This document shows positions 1-10,484 of a DNA stretch of 64,000 nt, piece by piece (positions within the stretch are counted from its first letter, which is position 1; each line of letters begins with the position of its first letter). Made by a program: the position numbers and the translations under genes. The DNA is taken from the NCBI RefSeq assembly GCF_028502605.1, contig NC_079233.1, positions 2,976,001 through 3,040,000 on the forward strand, in the 5' to 3' direction. Source of the stretch: Trichoderma breve. Its lineage: Eukaryota > Ascomycota > Sordariomycetes > Hypocreales > Hypocreaceae. The notes under the pieces were generated by a model. It was not told where the DNA came from. It did not search any database and was given only the letters and a program-made list of their open reading frames with translations.

Positions 1-806
1 ACTAAACGACAAGGGGGTCATACCGAACCTGATTACCACTCGTCACGAACCGAGCATCTCTGTGTTAAAAGAACCTTTTTTTCCTTCATCATTTGCGGCA
101 CGATAATCTCCTGCCTTGGCACAGACATTGTTTGATTTTCTTTTTACAGCTTTGTTTTTGTCATCTTTTTCTCCATTGGCTTGTTTTTTTTCCTTTCTGT
201 CTGGGAATTGTATCAAGGAGGGACATCTGGGCTGACGGCGGCGTTTACACGGATGATGGAAACATTGTGGGAGGAGACTGCGTGAAGGGGAGAAAGAGTA
301 TTCAACTGGGTTCAGACCTGACAGGATGGAATGCCGTTCACTTTTGGGTCATGTGCATAATGGGGCGTGAAAATAGATGGCCGTTTCTGTGTTTTTTTCT
401 GACCGGCTTTGTTGATTTTTTTTACTACTCTACTTTCTACTGTTTTTGTTTCCTTTTTCACTTCTCTTATCATTTGTGTTCTTTCATTTTCATCTTTTTC
501 TTTTTTTTTTTTTCCTTTAATTATTATTGAGATGACGAAGAGACATGTATGGGGAAAAAAATAAATTTTCAAGCGCTATGCCTCCGCCCAACGAAGCTCT
601 CCCTCTAGTAGCGTCCCAGGCAAAAAATACTCTTTTCTGTATACAGAAACAGACTAAAATAGACAATTCTCTTCTTCACTTTTTCCATCCTCCACCTCCA
701 TATATATATGTCAAAGTGTGAAATTTTGAAGAAACACTAAGAAATTGAAAAGAAGAAGAAGAAGAAAGAAGAAAGAAGAAGAAATGGTAATGAGTTAAAA
801 AGATAT
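1..806. other. left-edge non-coding stretch
   Basis: No convincing gene. The first 550 bases are strongly T-rich on the + strand and look like UTR or intergenic DNA. The short open frames here are low-complexity Phe/Cys- or Lys-rich shadows. The right part, just downstream of the GGA stop codon, holds a GAA/GAAA microsatellite. Confidence 0.5.
750..784. repeat. GAA-rich microsatellite
   Basis: Imperfect run of AGA/AGAA units about 35 bp long, lying 20-60 bp downstream of the GGA stop codon. It is probably in the 3' UTR of that gene. Confidence 0.8.
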
Positions 807-1385
807 TTACGCCAGGCTAAATTCTGCAATCTCGCCCATCTCATTCTTCACCTCCTCGCCGACCTTGTACGACGCTCGCCAGCGAAGCTTGACGGAGTCG
901 ACGCGCTGGTTCCTGTTGCCGGTGTGCCAGACGTCGACTTCTTGGGTGACGCCACGGCTCTGCTTGGGGGCGAGGGAGCGGCCTGTTTGGGGTTTGAGTT
1001 GGAGTTCGTAGCCCTGAGTGACTTTGAGTTAGCAATTGAAGAGGGGTTCGAATCAGGGGCTTAAAGGGGGTTGTTAGACGTTTACCTTTGTGACGGCTAG
1101 TTGGAAGTGTAGCTCATTAATAGGTTGCGCGGTGTTGTTTGAAAAGGCAAACACAATGTTGATGGAGTTGCTAACGGCCGTGCTGCGCTTCGCCAGAAAG
1201 TCGGTTCTCAAGCCAGAGTTGCTGGCGGTTCCCCTATGCTCCCTAGGCTTGGCGGGCGCCGATTCGGCGGGCAGCGCAGAGGAAAAGTTCCATTCGTCGT
1301 CGTCGTTAGACACGGCCGCGGGTTGAGGCGCGGGAGGGCCGGTGGAAAAGGAGGCAAAGGCGTTGGACACGGCTGGAGGAGGTGA

Positions 1386-1420
<35 letters not shown>

Positions 1421-2951
1421 AGTTGGGCTGGGGCGTGACGGACTGTGAGGCGGGAGGAGATGTGAAGGAGGCAAACTGGGAGAACGGAGGCGGCGTGTCG
1501 TTCTGTCCAGCTCCTCTGGCGGTGCTTCCTTGGGTGAGGGAGGATAGTAGCGCGGGCCCAGGAATATCTAATACATCAAGTTAGCTGTCAAGAGTTCCTT
1601 CATACACACATGAGCGACATCAAAATTGTATGGCTTACTCTGATTCGCACCAAATCCCAAGGCAATGCCGCCGCCCTGTCCATACGTGCTCGACTGGCCG
1701 CTAATGTCCAAGCCGAGGAGATCATTCTCCAATCCGCCAGCCTGTGATGAACCTGCACCGTTGCTGCCGTTGTTCTGCGAAGCATCGCCATCAAAGTCTA
1801 TAAGTGACAACTCGTTTGCCGCCGAGTTCGATCCCGACGGCTGCGACGGCAGAGGAACGCCGGCTGCGACTTTAGCAGCACCTTCGAGGTCGCCCTTCTT
1901 CATGAGCTTATAGCGCTCGACTGTACGGTGTATGCTGTCATTAATCTCCAGCAGCCTGGCCACGGCCTCGTGATCGTCGGACTCCTCTTCACACATCTTC
2001 TGGATCTTGGGCTGGGCGCTCTGCAAGGCGGCGGCGAGCTCGCTGAAAACGTCGCCATCCTGCATCTTGTCTCCAGGTTGGAACGCCGCGAGGCGCTCTT
2101 CTAGTAGTCTTGCCTTGGCCTGGATCTTGCTGACGTCTTCGGCCGCCTTGGCCCGGTAGTCTGTCTTAGATCTAGTATCGTAGCCGGCCATGACCTTCAT
2201 CAGGCGGTTGGCTTCCTGGAGATCCTCGGGCGTGCCCCGGCGAATGAGCTCCTGCAGCTTGGCTGATTGCGCTTCTCGCTCTTCTTCCTCCATTTCCTCG
2301 GCCGATTTCAGATTCTGTCAACCAGATGAGTTATTAGCATCTTATCCATGCATCATACCAGCACAATTGAACTAAAGGCGCATCTGCCGAAGAGGTACCA
2401 AAACTTACATCGCTGGGGTTCAAAACAGCAGCATCTTCCCTCCGCACCTCGGGAAACATGTAGCCCTTGTAGCTGAGCAGGCGGTGCATGTCCCGGATGA
2501 AGCCCAAGTCGTCCTTGTAGCGGCTCGTCTCGCATATCGTCATGCGCCACTCCTCCACCAGCTCAAGAATCTTGGCCTGGACGCGGGTCGGGCGGATTGG
2601 GGGGCGTTCCGGGAATCTCCGCACCAGCTCGTTGAGGAACTCCTTGGTGCTGATCTGCAGGTGGAAAGGGTAGCCGCAGTTCTTGACGCAGATGTCGAGC
2701 AGGCTGAGGGCAAGCAGGGCGACATTGGGGTTGCGGTGGTTGACGAAGCCGACAATGGCCGTGGCAGCCTCGCGAGGGGCGGTGCCCTTTTTGCTGTTGA
2801 TCAGGTCCGAGATCTCGAGGTTGAGCGCCAGGTTGGGCTCGTAGTTTTCGGGGCTGCAAGCTCCCTGGATGAAGCGCAAGAGCTGAGATGGCGCGCGGCC
2901 GACATCTCCCCAGCGGTCGCGGGCCGCCGCGCGAGCAGAGGCAGCTTCCAT
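807..2951 (-). CDS. GGA-type clathrin adaptor (VHS-GAT-GAE)
   Basis: Four exons: complement(807..1013, 1086..1567, 1639..2314, 2409..2951), giving 635 aa. Introns are 72, 71 and 94 bp with GTAAAC, GTAAGC and GTAAGT donors. The domain order is typical of GGA proteins. A VHS domain spans about residues 15-160, with the signature NRNPNVALLALSLLDICVKN. A coiled GAT domain spans about 185-330 and would bind ARF-GTP and ubiquitin. A flexible hinge carries DLLGLDI, which resembles a clathrin-box-like acidic motif, and an 11-Gln run. A gamma-ear (GAE) domain occupies the last ~110 residues. The family sorts cargo from trans-Golgi to endosome/vacuole (yeast Gga1/Gga2). The start is the first ATG before the VHS fold. 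It is divergent from TSR3. Confidence 0.93.
1386..1418 (-). repeat. polyglutamine codon repeat in GGA hinge
   Basis: Ten uninterrupted CTG triplets on the + strand plus one TTG, read on the - strand as ten CAG and one CAA, encode 11 glutamines in the hinge of the GGA protein. The hinge is a linker, so length change should be tolerated. This is a likely polymorphic site. Confidence 0.95.
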
Positions 2952-3878
2952 CCTGTGTATGTTCGAGGTGCTCGCTTGTTCGTCACTCTATCTGTCTGTT
3001 TGCTCGCCAGGGTATTGCGCTGGTCTGAAGCTCGAGCTCGCAGTTGTAGGAGTAGAGAGGTAGCTATCGTCTATCTCCTCTTCCTAGAATGCTAGATACA
3101 CACACGCTGTGAATGAATGAAGTCTCAAGCTGCGAGCGCCGACTCGGTTCGGTCAAGCTGGATCTCGGTCAGAAGTGGCCAAACGACGACGTGGCCGCAG
3201 CTGCACAATGGCCGTACCTCGAATGCTGCCTAATCGCAGCTCCTTCAACGCCGCAGTGGTAACGCTGGTTCGTCGACTTGTAGAGCCATTCGCCTCCGCT
3301 CTGGCGATGTGGTCACTGTTGCTGGACTGAGTACGAGCTGTCTATTCTAGGTTGGCTGGCGATTGGCTGCCTCTACTGCGGTGATGGAGTTGGGCCATGG
3401 TTTATGCACTTATCCGGGGGGTTGGATATTCGCCAGCGGGGGGCTCTTAAGCACCGGCAGCCCGGTGAGAACGGCGGGTACTTTACGAGGGGCATCTTAC
3501 AGGGCGTCAATCCAAGTTGTACATGAGTGAATTTATTCTACTCAAGGTCCTATGTTGCAATAATTACTCAAAAGAAACTATTAGTATTAATTGTATTCTC
3601 TAATATGTATTATTCAACATCACTCTTTGCTCTGTGCAGCACATGTAAAAGCTTCAAAAGAGGTACCTGATCTGGATATGCCTCTTCCGGCTATGGAGGG
3701 GTACCTGGAGCTGTTAAACAGACCCCCTTGACCTTAATCACCCCGATAAGAAAAAAATCCTCCTTACATCATCAACCCACCAACAATTTGTGCTTCAACC
3801 GCCACCTTCAAGTCGAGACTCTCGCTATTTCTCTTTAAACAAGACGACACTCAGATCTACAACAAATCAAAACAAATC
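2952..3878. other. divergent promoter region GGA/TSR3
   Basis: 927 bp between two divergent genes. No coding signal was seen beyond open frames shadowing the flanks. The TSR3-proximal part is rich in AAC/CAA and lacks a clear TATA box. Individual factor sites cannot be assigned by eye. Confidence 0.6.
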
Positions 3879-5135
3879 ATGGTACGACACAAGAAAGACT
3901 TTGCCGCCAGAGGCAAGAAATTCGGCGGCGGTCGTGGCGGCGGTCCTCCTCGCCAACCCCGCCATCGAGACGACGAAGACGCCGAGTCCTCAGCAGGCCG
4001 CCCTCTCTTCAAGGCCGCCTGCTGGGATCTGGGCCACTGCGATCCCAAGCGATGCTCCGGTAAGAAACTCATGAAGCTGGGTATGATGCGCGAGCTGCAC
4101 CTCGGCCAGCGCCATGGCGGCGTCATCATCACTCCCAACGGCAAAAAGGTCATTTCGCCCGCCGACAAAGAGCTTATGGACCAGTTTGGGGCGGCTGTCG
4201 TTGAGTGTTCGTGGGCTCGAACCAAGGAGGTGCAGTGGAATAAGGTGGGCGGCAAGTGTGAGAGGTTGTTGCCGTATCTCGTTGCCGCCAACACGGTCAA
4301 CTACGGCAAGCCTTGGAGGTTGAATTGCGTCGAGGCATTGGCCGCTGCGTTTGCTATTTGTGGTCACTTGGATTGGGCAGAGCAGATTCTAGCACCTTTT
4401 TCATACGGGCCGTCGTTTCTGGAGATCAACTCGAGCTTGTTAAAGAAGTATGCAGCTTGTGCGGATGAGGCTGAAGTTAAGAAGACGGAGGAAGAGTGGA
4501 TGGAGAGGTTGGAGCAGGAATATGCTGAGAGCAGAGAGGAGGGCAATGATATCTGGACCAGCGGAAACACCAACAGGAGGGCGCCAATAGATTCAGACGA
4601 TGATGAGGAAGAAGAGGATGATGATGAAGACAACTCAGACGACGACGAAAATTCCGAAGAGGAGGGAAGCATAGACGGCATATACCTAGGCAAACGGCCA
4701 CCCAAACAAAAAGATCAGGATAAAGAGGACGAAGACCAAGAAGACGAAGACAAAGACCCGTACGCCCTGTCAGACGACAGCGACGATGACGCTGCAATGG
4801 AGGAAATCCGCCGCAAAGTGCTCGCCTCAAAAACATTCACCAACCCCAATCCCAACACCGATGAGAAGCAAAAGCCCTCGACAATACCCCGTCCACAACA
4901 GCGCTTCAAGGCTGACCTGGACATTGAGCCGGATTCTGACAACGACAATGGTGGTGATAGTAGTGAAGATGGGGAGGGCAGCGGCGATGATGATGATGAG
5001 TTTGATAATATCATTGCTGCGACGCCGGTCACGGATAGGATAGGGCTGGAGAAGCTGAAGAAGGAGAGGGCGAGGGCCGCGATTACGACGAGGACGTTTT
5101 CGTCGAATGTTGTTTCTGCGCCGGGTAGATGGTAG
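3879..5135 (+). CDS. TSR3: 18S rRNA aminocarboxypropyltransferase Tsr3
   Basis: Single exon, 418 aa. Tsr3 transfers the 3-amino-3-carboxypropyl group of S-adenosylmethionine to a methylated pseudouridine of 18S rRNA, a late cytoplasmic step of 40S maturation. The conserved core lies at about residues 45-215, with the N-terminal RLI-like segment WDLGHCDPKRCSGKKLMKLG, then VECSWARTKEVQWNKVGGKC, LPYLVAANTVNYGKPWRLNC and EALAAAFAICGHLDWAEQIL. The N terminus is basic and Gly/Arg-rich. The tail from about 235 to 400 is highly acidic Asp/Glu-Ser, which many fungal orthologues share. The ATG sits in a good context (ATC ATG G) before a basic leader. The 3' end is 242 bp from the convergent IF2 gene. 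Confidence 0.95.
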   Translation: MVRHKKDFAARGKKFGGGRGGGPPRQPRHRDDEDAESSAGRPLFKAACWDLGHCDPKRCSGKKLMKLGMMRELHLGQRHGGVIITPNGKKVISPADKELMDQFGAAVVECSWARTKEVQWNKVGGKCERLLPYLVAANTVNYGKPWRLNCVEALAAAFAICGHLDWAEQILAPFSYGPSFLEINSSLLKKYAACADEAEVKKTEEEWMERLEQEYAESREEGNDIWTSGNTNRRAPIDSDDDEEEEDDDEDNSDDDENSEEEGSIDGIYLGKRPPKQKDQDKEDEDQEDEDKDPYALSDDSDDDAAMEEIRRKVLASKTFTNPNPNTDEKQKPSTIPRPQQRFKADLDIEPDSDNDNGGDSSEDGEGSGDDDDEFDNIIAATPVTDRIGLEKLKKERARAAITTRTFSSNVVSAPGRW

Positions 5136-5377
5136 TGATTTGTACATGATATAAATTGAATGACACGATTGATGCAATATGCGAGTACCCTCTATGGTGA
5201 AATCTCGTCATTCTATATATGTTTTCTCTTCCCTTGCTAACAACCAATTCATGAGAAGAATGGAATGCCCTTTTCCGTACGTTGCAGCTATATTCGTACA
5301 CGTCCATCCATATCGTACATATTTTACATGTCTATATGTCATTGCCGCCTCTTTTCTTTTATCAATGCTTGTACATA

Positions 5378-8300
5378 TTACAAACTCCGCCTCTCTTTAA
5401 TCTCTTCATACGTCTGAATCTGGTCATCTGGCTGGAAATCCTCAAAGTCTTCCAAGCCGATACCGCATTCTGTTCCCTTGCCCATTTCCTGGACATCCTT
5501 CTTCACATGCTTCAGAGTGTCTATCTTGCCTGTTTATAAGTTAGCACTCAACTGCTCATCTACATCTGACAATTAGAAAAAGCCATGTTGTACATACCGT
5601 CGTAGACTACCTCGCCTCGGCGAAGAACCTTTACGCGAGACGACTTCTTGATGGAGCCGTTTCGGACTCTGCATCCGGCAATGTTTCTAAACACACGCTT
5701 CTTGACGTTGATCGGGAAGACCTGCAGCACATCGGCCTCGCCGTTGACACGGAACGAGATATTCATGGGCAAGATGTCAGACAACGCCGCCTTGACGTCG
5801 TCAACGACGTGGTAGATGACCTTGTGGTCGAGAATCTTGACCTTGGCCTCTTCGGCTCGCTGCTTGATATGCGGAGGGATGTTGATGTTGAAGTTGACAA
5901 TGATGCTGTTGGACGTCGCCGCGTGGTCAATGTCGTACTCGGTGATCTGCCCAGCAGAGGATCGCAGGATCTTGGGCTGCACCTCGTGGCTGCCCAGCTC
6001 CAGGATGGTTCCGCAAACCGCCTCCACGGATCCAACAACATCCGCTTTGACTGTGAAGTTTTGCGTTAGGATTCCAGTCTCAGCTGATTCTGTAGCGATG
6101 TTTGAAGCGCCGTCGGCATCTGCTGCTGCTGCGTCTGCCGCGGCCTTTTCACGCTGTCGCTGTTCCTGCTCTGCGAGTTGGATGGAGCTTTGCTCGCGCT
6201 CAGCCATTTCCAAGCGATATTCAACTGCCGTTTTCGCCTTTCCTTCGTCAGGAGATTGGATAATCTGCTCTCCAGCAGTGGGTAGCTCTCGCCAGCCCAG
6301 AACCTCGACAGGTGTTCCGGGAGGAGCAGAGTCCAGCTCGAGACCAGCTTCGTTGCGCAGCACACGAATCTTTGCCCAAGTCTTGCCGGCAACAATCAGG
6401 TCGCCTGGGCGGAGGGTTCCTCTCTTGACCAAGATGGTCGCGGCTTTGCCCTGAGGCTTGATGCTAGACTCTAGAACCCATCCTTCAGCCATGCCATCAT
6501 CTTCTGCTCGAACATCCAGGATTTCGGAGAGTGTGACGATATTCTCCTCCAGATCTTCCATTCCCAGACCTGTTTTCCCGCTGACGCAGACAACTTGCAC
6601 ATCGCCGCCGTAGTCTTCGATTTCGACTCCATGGCGAGAAAGATCCGCTTTTACTTGGTCAATCCGAGCATCTTCCTTGTCAACCTTTGTAATAGCGACG
6701 ATGATGGGCACCTTAGCACTCGTAGCATGCTTCAAAGCTTCGAGAGTCTGGGGCATGACACTGTCATCGGCAGCAACAACGAGCACCACGATGTCTGTCA
6801 CATTTGCTCCGCGCTGGCGCATCGACAAGAAAGCAGCATGGCCGGGAGTGTCGAGGAATGTGATGGACTTGCCAGACGACATTTTCACAACAAACGCACC
6901 AATGTGCTGAGTAATGCCGCCGTGCTCTTGTGCGGCGACAGAGGACTTCCGAAGCCAGTCCAGCAGAGTAGTTTTGCCGTGGTCGACGTGGCCCATTATC
7001 GTGACCACGGGAGGACGAGACGGCAAGACTGAGACATCTGTCGGCGGAGGACGAGTTCGGAGATCTCGAAGGGATCCGGTATCAACAGTAGGCTCGAAGC
7101 CGTATTCCATGGCAATGAGAGCCGCAGTTTCACCAGTGAAGATTGTGTCGCTAGTGATATTTTCGAAGCCCATTTCCTCCATGTCCTGCAGAAAAGGGGT
7201 GACATTTTGCTTCAGAGCTCTGGACAAGTTTGATGCGCTGATATACTCTGGGAGGAATATCGGGACGGCCTGTGGCTCTTCCTCTACGACTTTCTGCTTC
7301 TTTGCCTCCTTTTCTGCTTTGCGACGCTGCTTCTGCTCCCAGCGGTGCACGGCTTCGTCATCCCAGTCTTCGTCTTCGTAGGCTTGCGACACTCTTTGTG
7401 ACTTCTTTCCCTTTTTAGATCGAGGCTTCTCAGGCTCTTGCTGCTCCTCCACTTCAAATCTGGATTTTCTTCTTTGTTTCTGGAGTTGAGTGTCGTCTTC
7501 AGTTTTGGGTGTAGATGTAAATGTCTCCCCTAGGGAGTCTCGCTTGTCTTGAGTATCTTGTGTTTTCTTCTTCCTATCCACAGGTTGGTTTTCATTCTTG
7601 CTTTTAACCTTTTCCCTAAATCCCGTAGCTCTAGTTTCCAATTCTCCCCAGAAATCTTGAGTAACCGGTTCCTGAGCTGCGGACGGCTGGGTAGTTGAAG
7701 CCTTGGGTTCGTGGCCATGCGCATGCGGTCTCGCCCCAAGCTTTACCTTTGTCTTGAGCTTCCGAGATTTGGTGATTTCGTTCCACACACCAGATTGATT
7801 TCCACGAGGGTCTACTCCATGCGTGTGTGGGGGTACGTCGGCCTTGCGGTTGCTGAAGGAACCCCATCCAGTTGTTTTGAGGCTGCCGCTTGTTGATCGT
7901 GTTGTCTGTTCTCCAGTGGGCTTCCCCGGACGAGCGAAGGTATCACTAGGTATCGATAGCCTCGACGGCTTCTTTACAGCTTCACTTCCCTCAGACTGCG
8001 GAGAAGACCAGGACTCTGGGGTTGGCGGAGCGCGCGGCTCTCGGTTGGTTTTGAAGACGTCGGCCAGGACTGATCTTGACTTGGTCGCTTGTGGAGTATT
8101 CCTGCGTTGGTTTCCCGTACTCTTTTTAGGCTCGTTGCTTTTAGGCTCGTTCTTTTTGTCTGTCTGCACACTCTCCGTCGCCGCTGATTGCCGCCGGGCC
8201 AGTCGCTCGTGCGGCAGCAGTCCATCTGCCGCAGTCGTAGCCCCAGATGCCGTGTCTGCTTTTGCAAATGTGCCCCAACCACCCGCTCTAGTATTAGAGA

Positions 8301-8638
8301 ATGCGCCTGGGAATCCTCCCGTCTTGGGAGGCCCCTCATTGTTTGCAGAGTTGTTGAGACATGCCGTCCGAGACAGCGATCGGGCCTGGCAAGAGAAGAC
8401 GGCGCTGCGGTCGGTGGCAAGCTCTCGCAGCGCACTCAAAGGCCTCGATGAGGTAGAGGAGGTGGACAGCAATCGTGCATGCTGCGATCCGGCATTAACA
8501 GCCAGCTTCTGTCGACAAAGCGTGCACACAAACGGATTGCTGCGATCCTGGATTGTATGATGTCAGTTATCGCACCAGCAATACAGAGCTCAATTGGGCG
8601 GCAAAAGTGCAAACCTTCCACGCGCGAGCTCTCAACAT
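5378..8638 (-). CDS. mitochondrial translation initiation factor IF-2
   Basis: Three exons: complement(5378..5529, 5598..8547, 8615..8638), 1041 aa. It is a translational GTPase that delivers initiator tRNA in mitochondria (yeast Ifm1, human MTIF2). G1 is GHVDHGKTT near residue 520, preceded by VVTIM. G3 is DTPGHAAF, and G4 appears as AITKVDK (NKXD-like, TKVD). The C-terminal domains end with [14 protein letters not shown] and [14 protein letters not shown]. The first ~420 residues are a long basic/low-complexity extension. The first exon is only 24 nt (MLRARAWK) and, joined to exon 2, gives an Arg-rich presequence-like start followed by a CTLC pair. Its donor is the weaker GTTTGC, but a TAACTGAC branch precedes the acceptor. 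Without that exon no good ATG start exists. Confidence 0.92.
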
Positions 8639-9446
8639 TGCAACAAGGAATGGCGATGAAGCTCACGCAAAGCTCCTGCCGACATTGGGTAGAAGAGATG
8701 TGTATGAATGGAGATGCTGCTTGAGGATTGCTGGGTCTTTGGTAGAGAGGTTAGCTTTTGTTCTAGGCTTAGCGGGATATATCTTTTTTTTTTTTTTTTT
8801 TCCCTTCTGAAGCTCGATGATGAAGTACTTGGAGGGGCATCTCGGGATAAGATTGTCCGCAACTTGTGTAATTTGCTGCAACAACAACTTCTTCATTATT
8901 TTTTATTGATTATCTACATCAAATTGATCTTTCCTCTTGGTTTCTCATCTTCATTTCCATATCAAGTATTTACATTACCCGTAGATCAATCTGTTCCTCT
9001 AGACGTCTCTTCCACTGCTGATGGTCTCGGGTAGCAGTTCGTTAGTACCTGAGATCTACCGTGTCGCTAACTCAAAACGGGCTACTAAATCGATAAGAAG
9101 CCTGGCCACGAAGCTCATCTTCACAACAAGAGCATGGCACACGACCTCGTAGATTTCGAATACATGCAAGACATTGTCTTTGTAATTGAATCCGGCACAA
9201 AGAATTTTTCAAACAACTCATCGAGTTATTCTTCATACCTGATTCTCATCTTCTTTCTTTACAAGTCTTGTGGCGATTTCGCTGTGGATACAGCTTACAG
9301 GGCGGTCGGACCTGAGTTTTGCTGGGGCCGAAAGATACCACATTCCCCTGAAGCTCACTTACTAAAAACACCTACACGACTTGCGCATCGCCAACTCAAC
9401 GAATTGATTCTCACAAGAATCAGGCACAAGCCGGCCAGCGTCCGCC
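8639..9446. other. divergent promoter region
   Basis: 808 bp between the IF2 gene (-) and the two-TM protein gene (+). It holds a poly-T run near 8781-8800. The open frame that runs through 9134-9781 is out of frame with the gene and starts in AT-rich leader, so I treat it as non-coding. Confidence 0.55.
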
Positions 9447-10484
9447 ATGGCCCCCTCCAAGAGAAGTGGGAAACAAAAGGCATCTGTCGCATCCAATTCC
9501 TCCGGCAGCAATGGCAGCTTGGACCCCCCAGCGCCGTTCAAGCGGCCTCCGGAGGTGCTGGAGCCCTTCATCCAGGAGCTCTCGCAGAAGCACATCTACA
9601 TCACGCACATCGACGCCAAACCCGCCGCCTTCAAGCGCAAGATGTTCCTCGTGCCCGTCACTCTGAACGTGAGCGTCGCCATTCTTTTCGTCTGGCGCAT
9701 GTACTCCATCCTCCCCTGGTACTGGAAACTCTTCATGTCGGGCTTTGGCCACCCCAACGAGATGACGTTTCCCTTTCATGAGGCGTCCTGGTCGGAGCTG
9801 TCCTGGGAAGTTTGGAAGCGCGGTATCGTCATGTTCATCGACTTTGTGCTGTTCGTCTTCGTCTGGCCATGGCCCGTCGAGTTTACGCTTGGCTCTGCAC
9901 ACGGAAACCCGACGCGGTGGCGATGGAACGTGGGCTTTCGGGACAAGGAGATTTACGTCCGCCGCAGCCGTGACTGGGACAAGATGCTGCGCGACATCTT
10001 CAAGGATGCCGACTCGAAGAAGATTTTGCTTGCCTATACCCAGCAAGCGACGTCGCCCATGCTCCAGGAGCAAAAGACTGGCTATCTCCTCATGAATGAC
10101 AAGTGGGATCTGGACTGGAACTGCATGGTCCTCGCCCACAAACTTGTCGACAAGAAAGACGTCGCCCTCGAAGCGTTTAGGAATGTCATTTTGGTGTATC
10201 ACCAGGACTACGGCTGGATCTGCCACGATCTTAAGCTGGCCATATCAGCCGAGGAGGACGAAAAGAGGAGGCAAGTTTTCGCCTTTCGGGATGCCCTTAC
10301 AGCCATGGGTAAAGAGAACCTGTTTTTCCGGTGGATCGAAATTGTACAATTTGAATCAACTCAGCCAGGGGGATTCGGCCCGGAGAAGCAAGAAGCGGCG
10401 GCCAAGCAGATTCGCGAGCTCTTTGAAGCTGAAAACATCAACTTTGATGATTTATGGAAGGAAACGGTTGGCACAAAGGCGTGA
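9447..10484 (+). CDS. conserved-looking two-TM membrane protein, function unknown
   Basis: Single exon, 345 aa. I do not recognise the family. A Ser/Gly-rich N terminus is followed by two hydrophobic segments. The first is around residues 70-95, including VTLNVSVAILFVWRMYSIL. The second is around 127-150, including IVMFIDFVLFVFVWPWPVEF. A soluble C-terminal part of ~190 residues is rich in Trp, Asp and Lys (NDKWDLDWNCMVLAHKLVDK, YHQDYGWICHDLKLAI). The layout suggests a double-pass ER or mitochondrial membrane protein with both ends on one side, which is inference. Regular amino-acid composition and codon use across the whole length argue for a real gene. The start ATG follows a CGCC context. 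Confidence 0.8.
   Translation: MAPSKRSGKQKASVASNSSGSNGSLDPPAPFKRPPEVLEPFIQELSQKHIYITHIDAKPAAFKRKMFLVPVTLNVSVAILFVWRMYSILPWYWKLFMSGFGHPNEMTFPFHEASWSELSWEVWKRGIVMFIDFVLFVFVWPWPVEFTLGSAHGNPTRWRWNVGFRDKEIYVRRSRDWDKMLRDIFKDADSKKILLAYTQQATSPMLQEQKTGYLLMNDKWDLDWNCMVLAHKLVDKKDVALEAFRNVILVYHQDYGWICHDLKLAISAEEDEKRRQVFAFRDALTAMGKENLFFRWIEIVQFESTQPGGFGPEKQEAAAKQIRELFEAENINFDDLWKETVGTKA

Noticed and set aside
1044..1056. GGGGTTCGAATC, a T-loop-like string
   Set aside because: It lies in the last intron of the GGA gene; flanks do not pair as a T stem and no acceptor stem is present.
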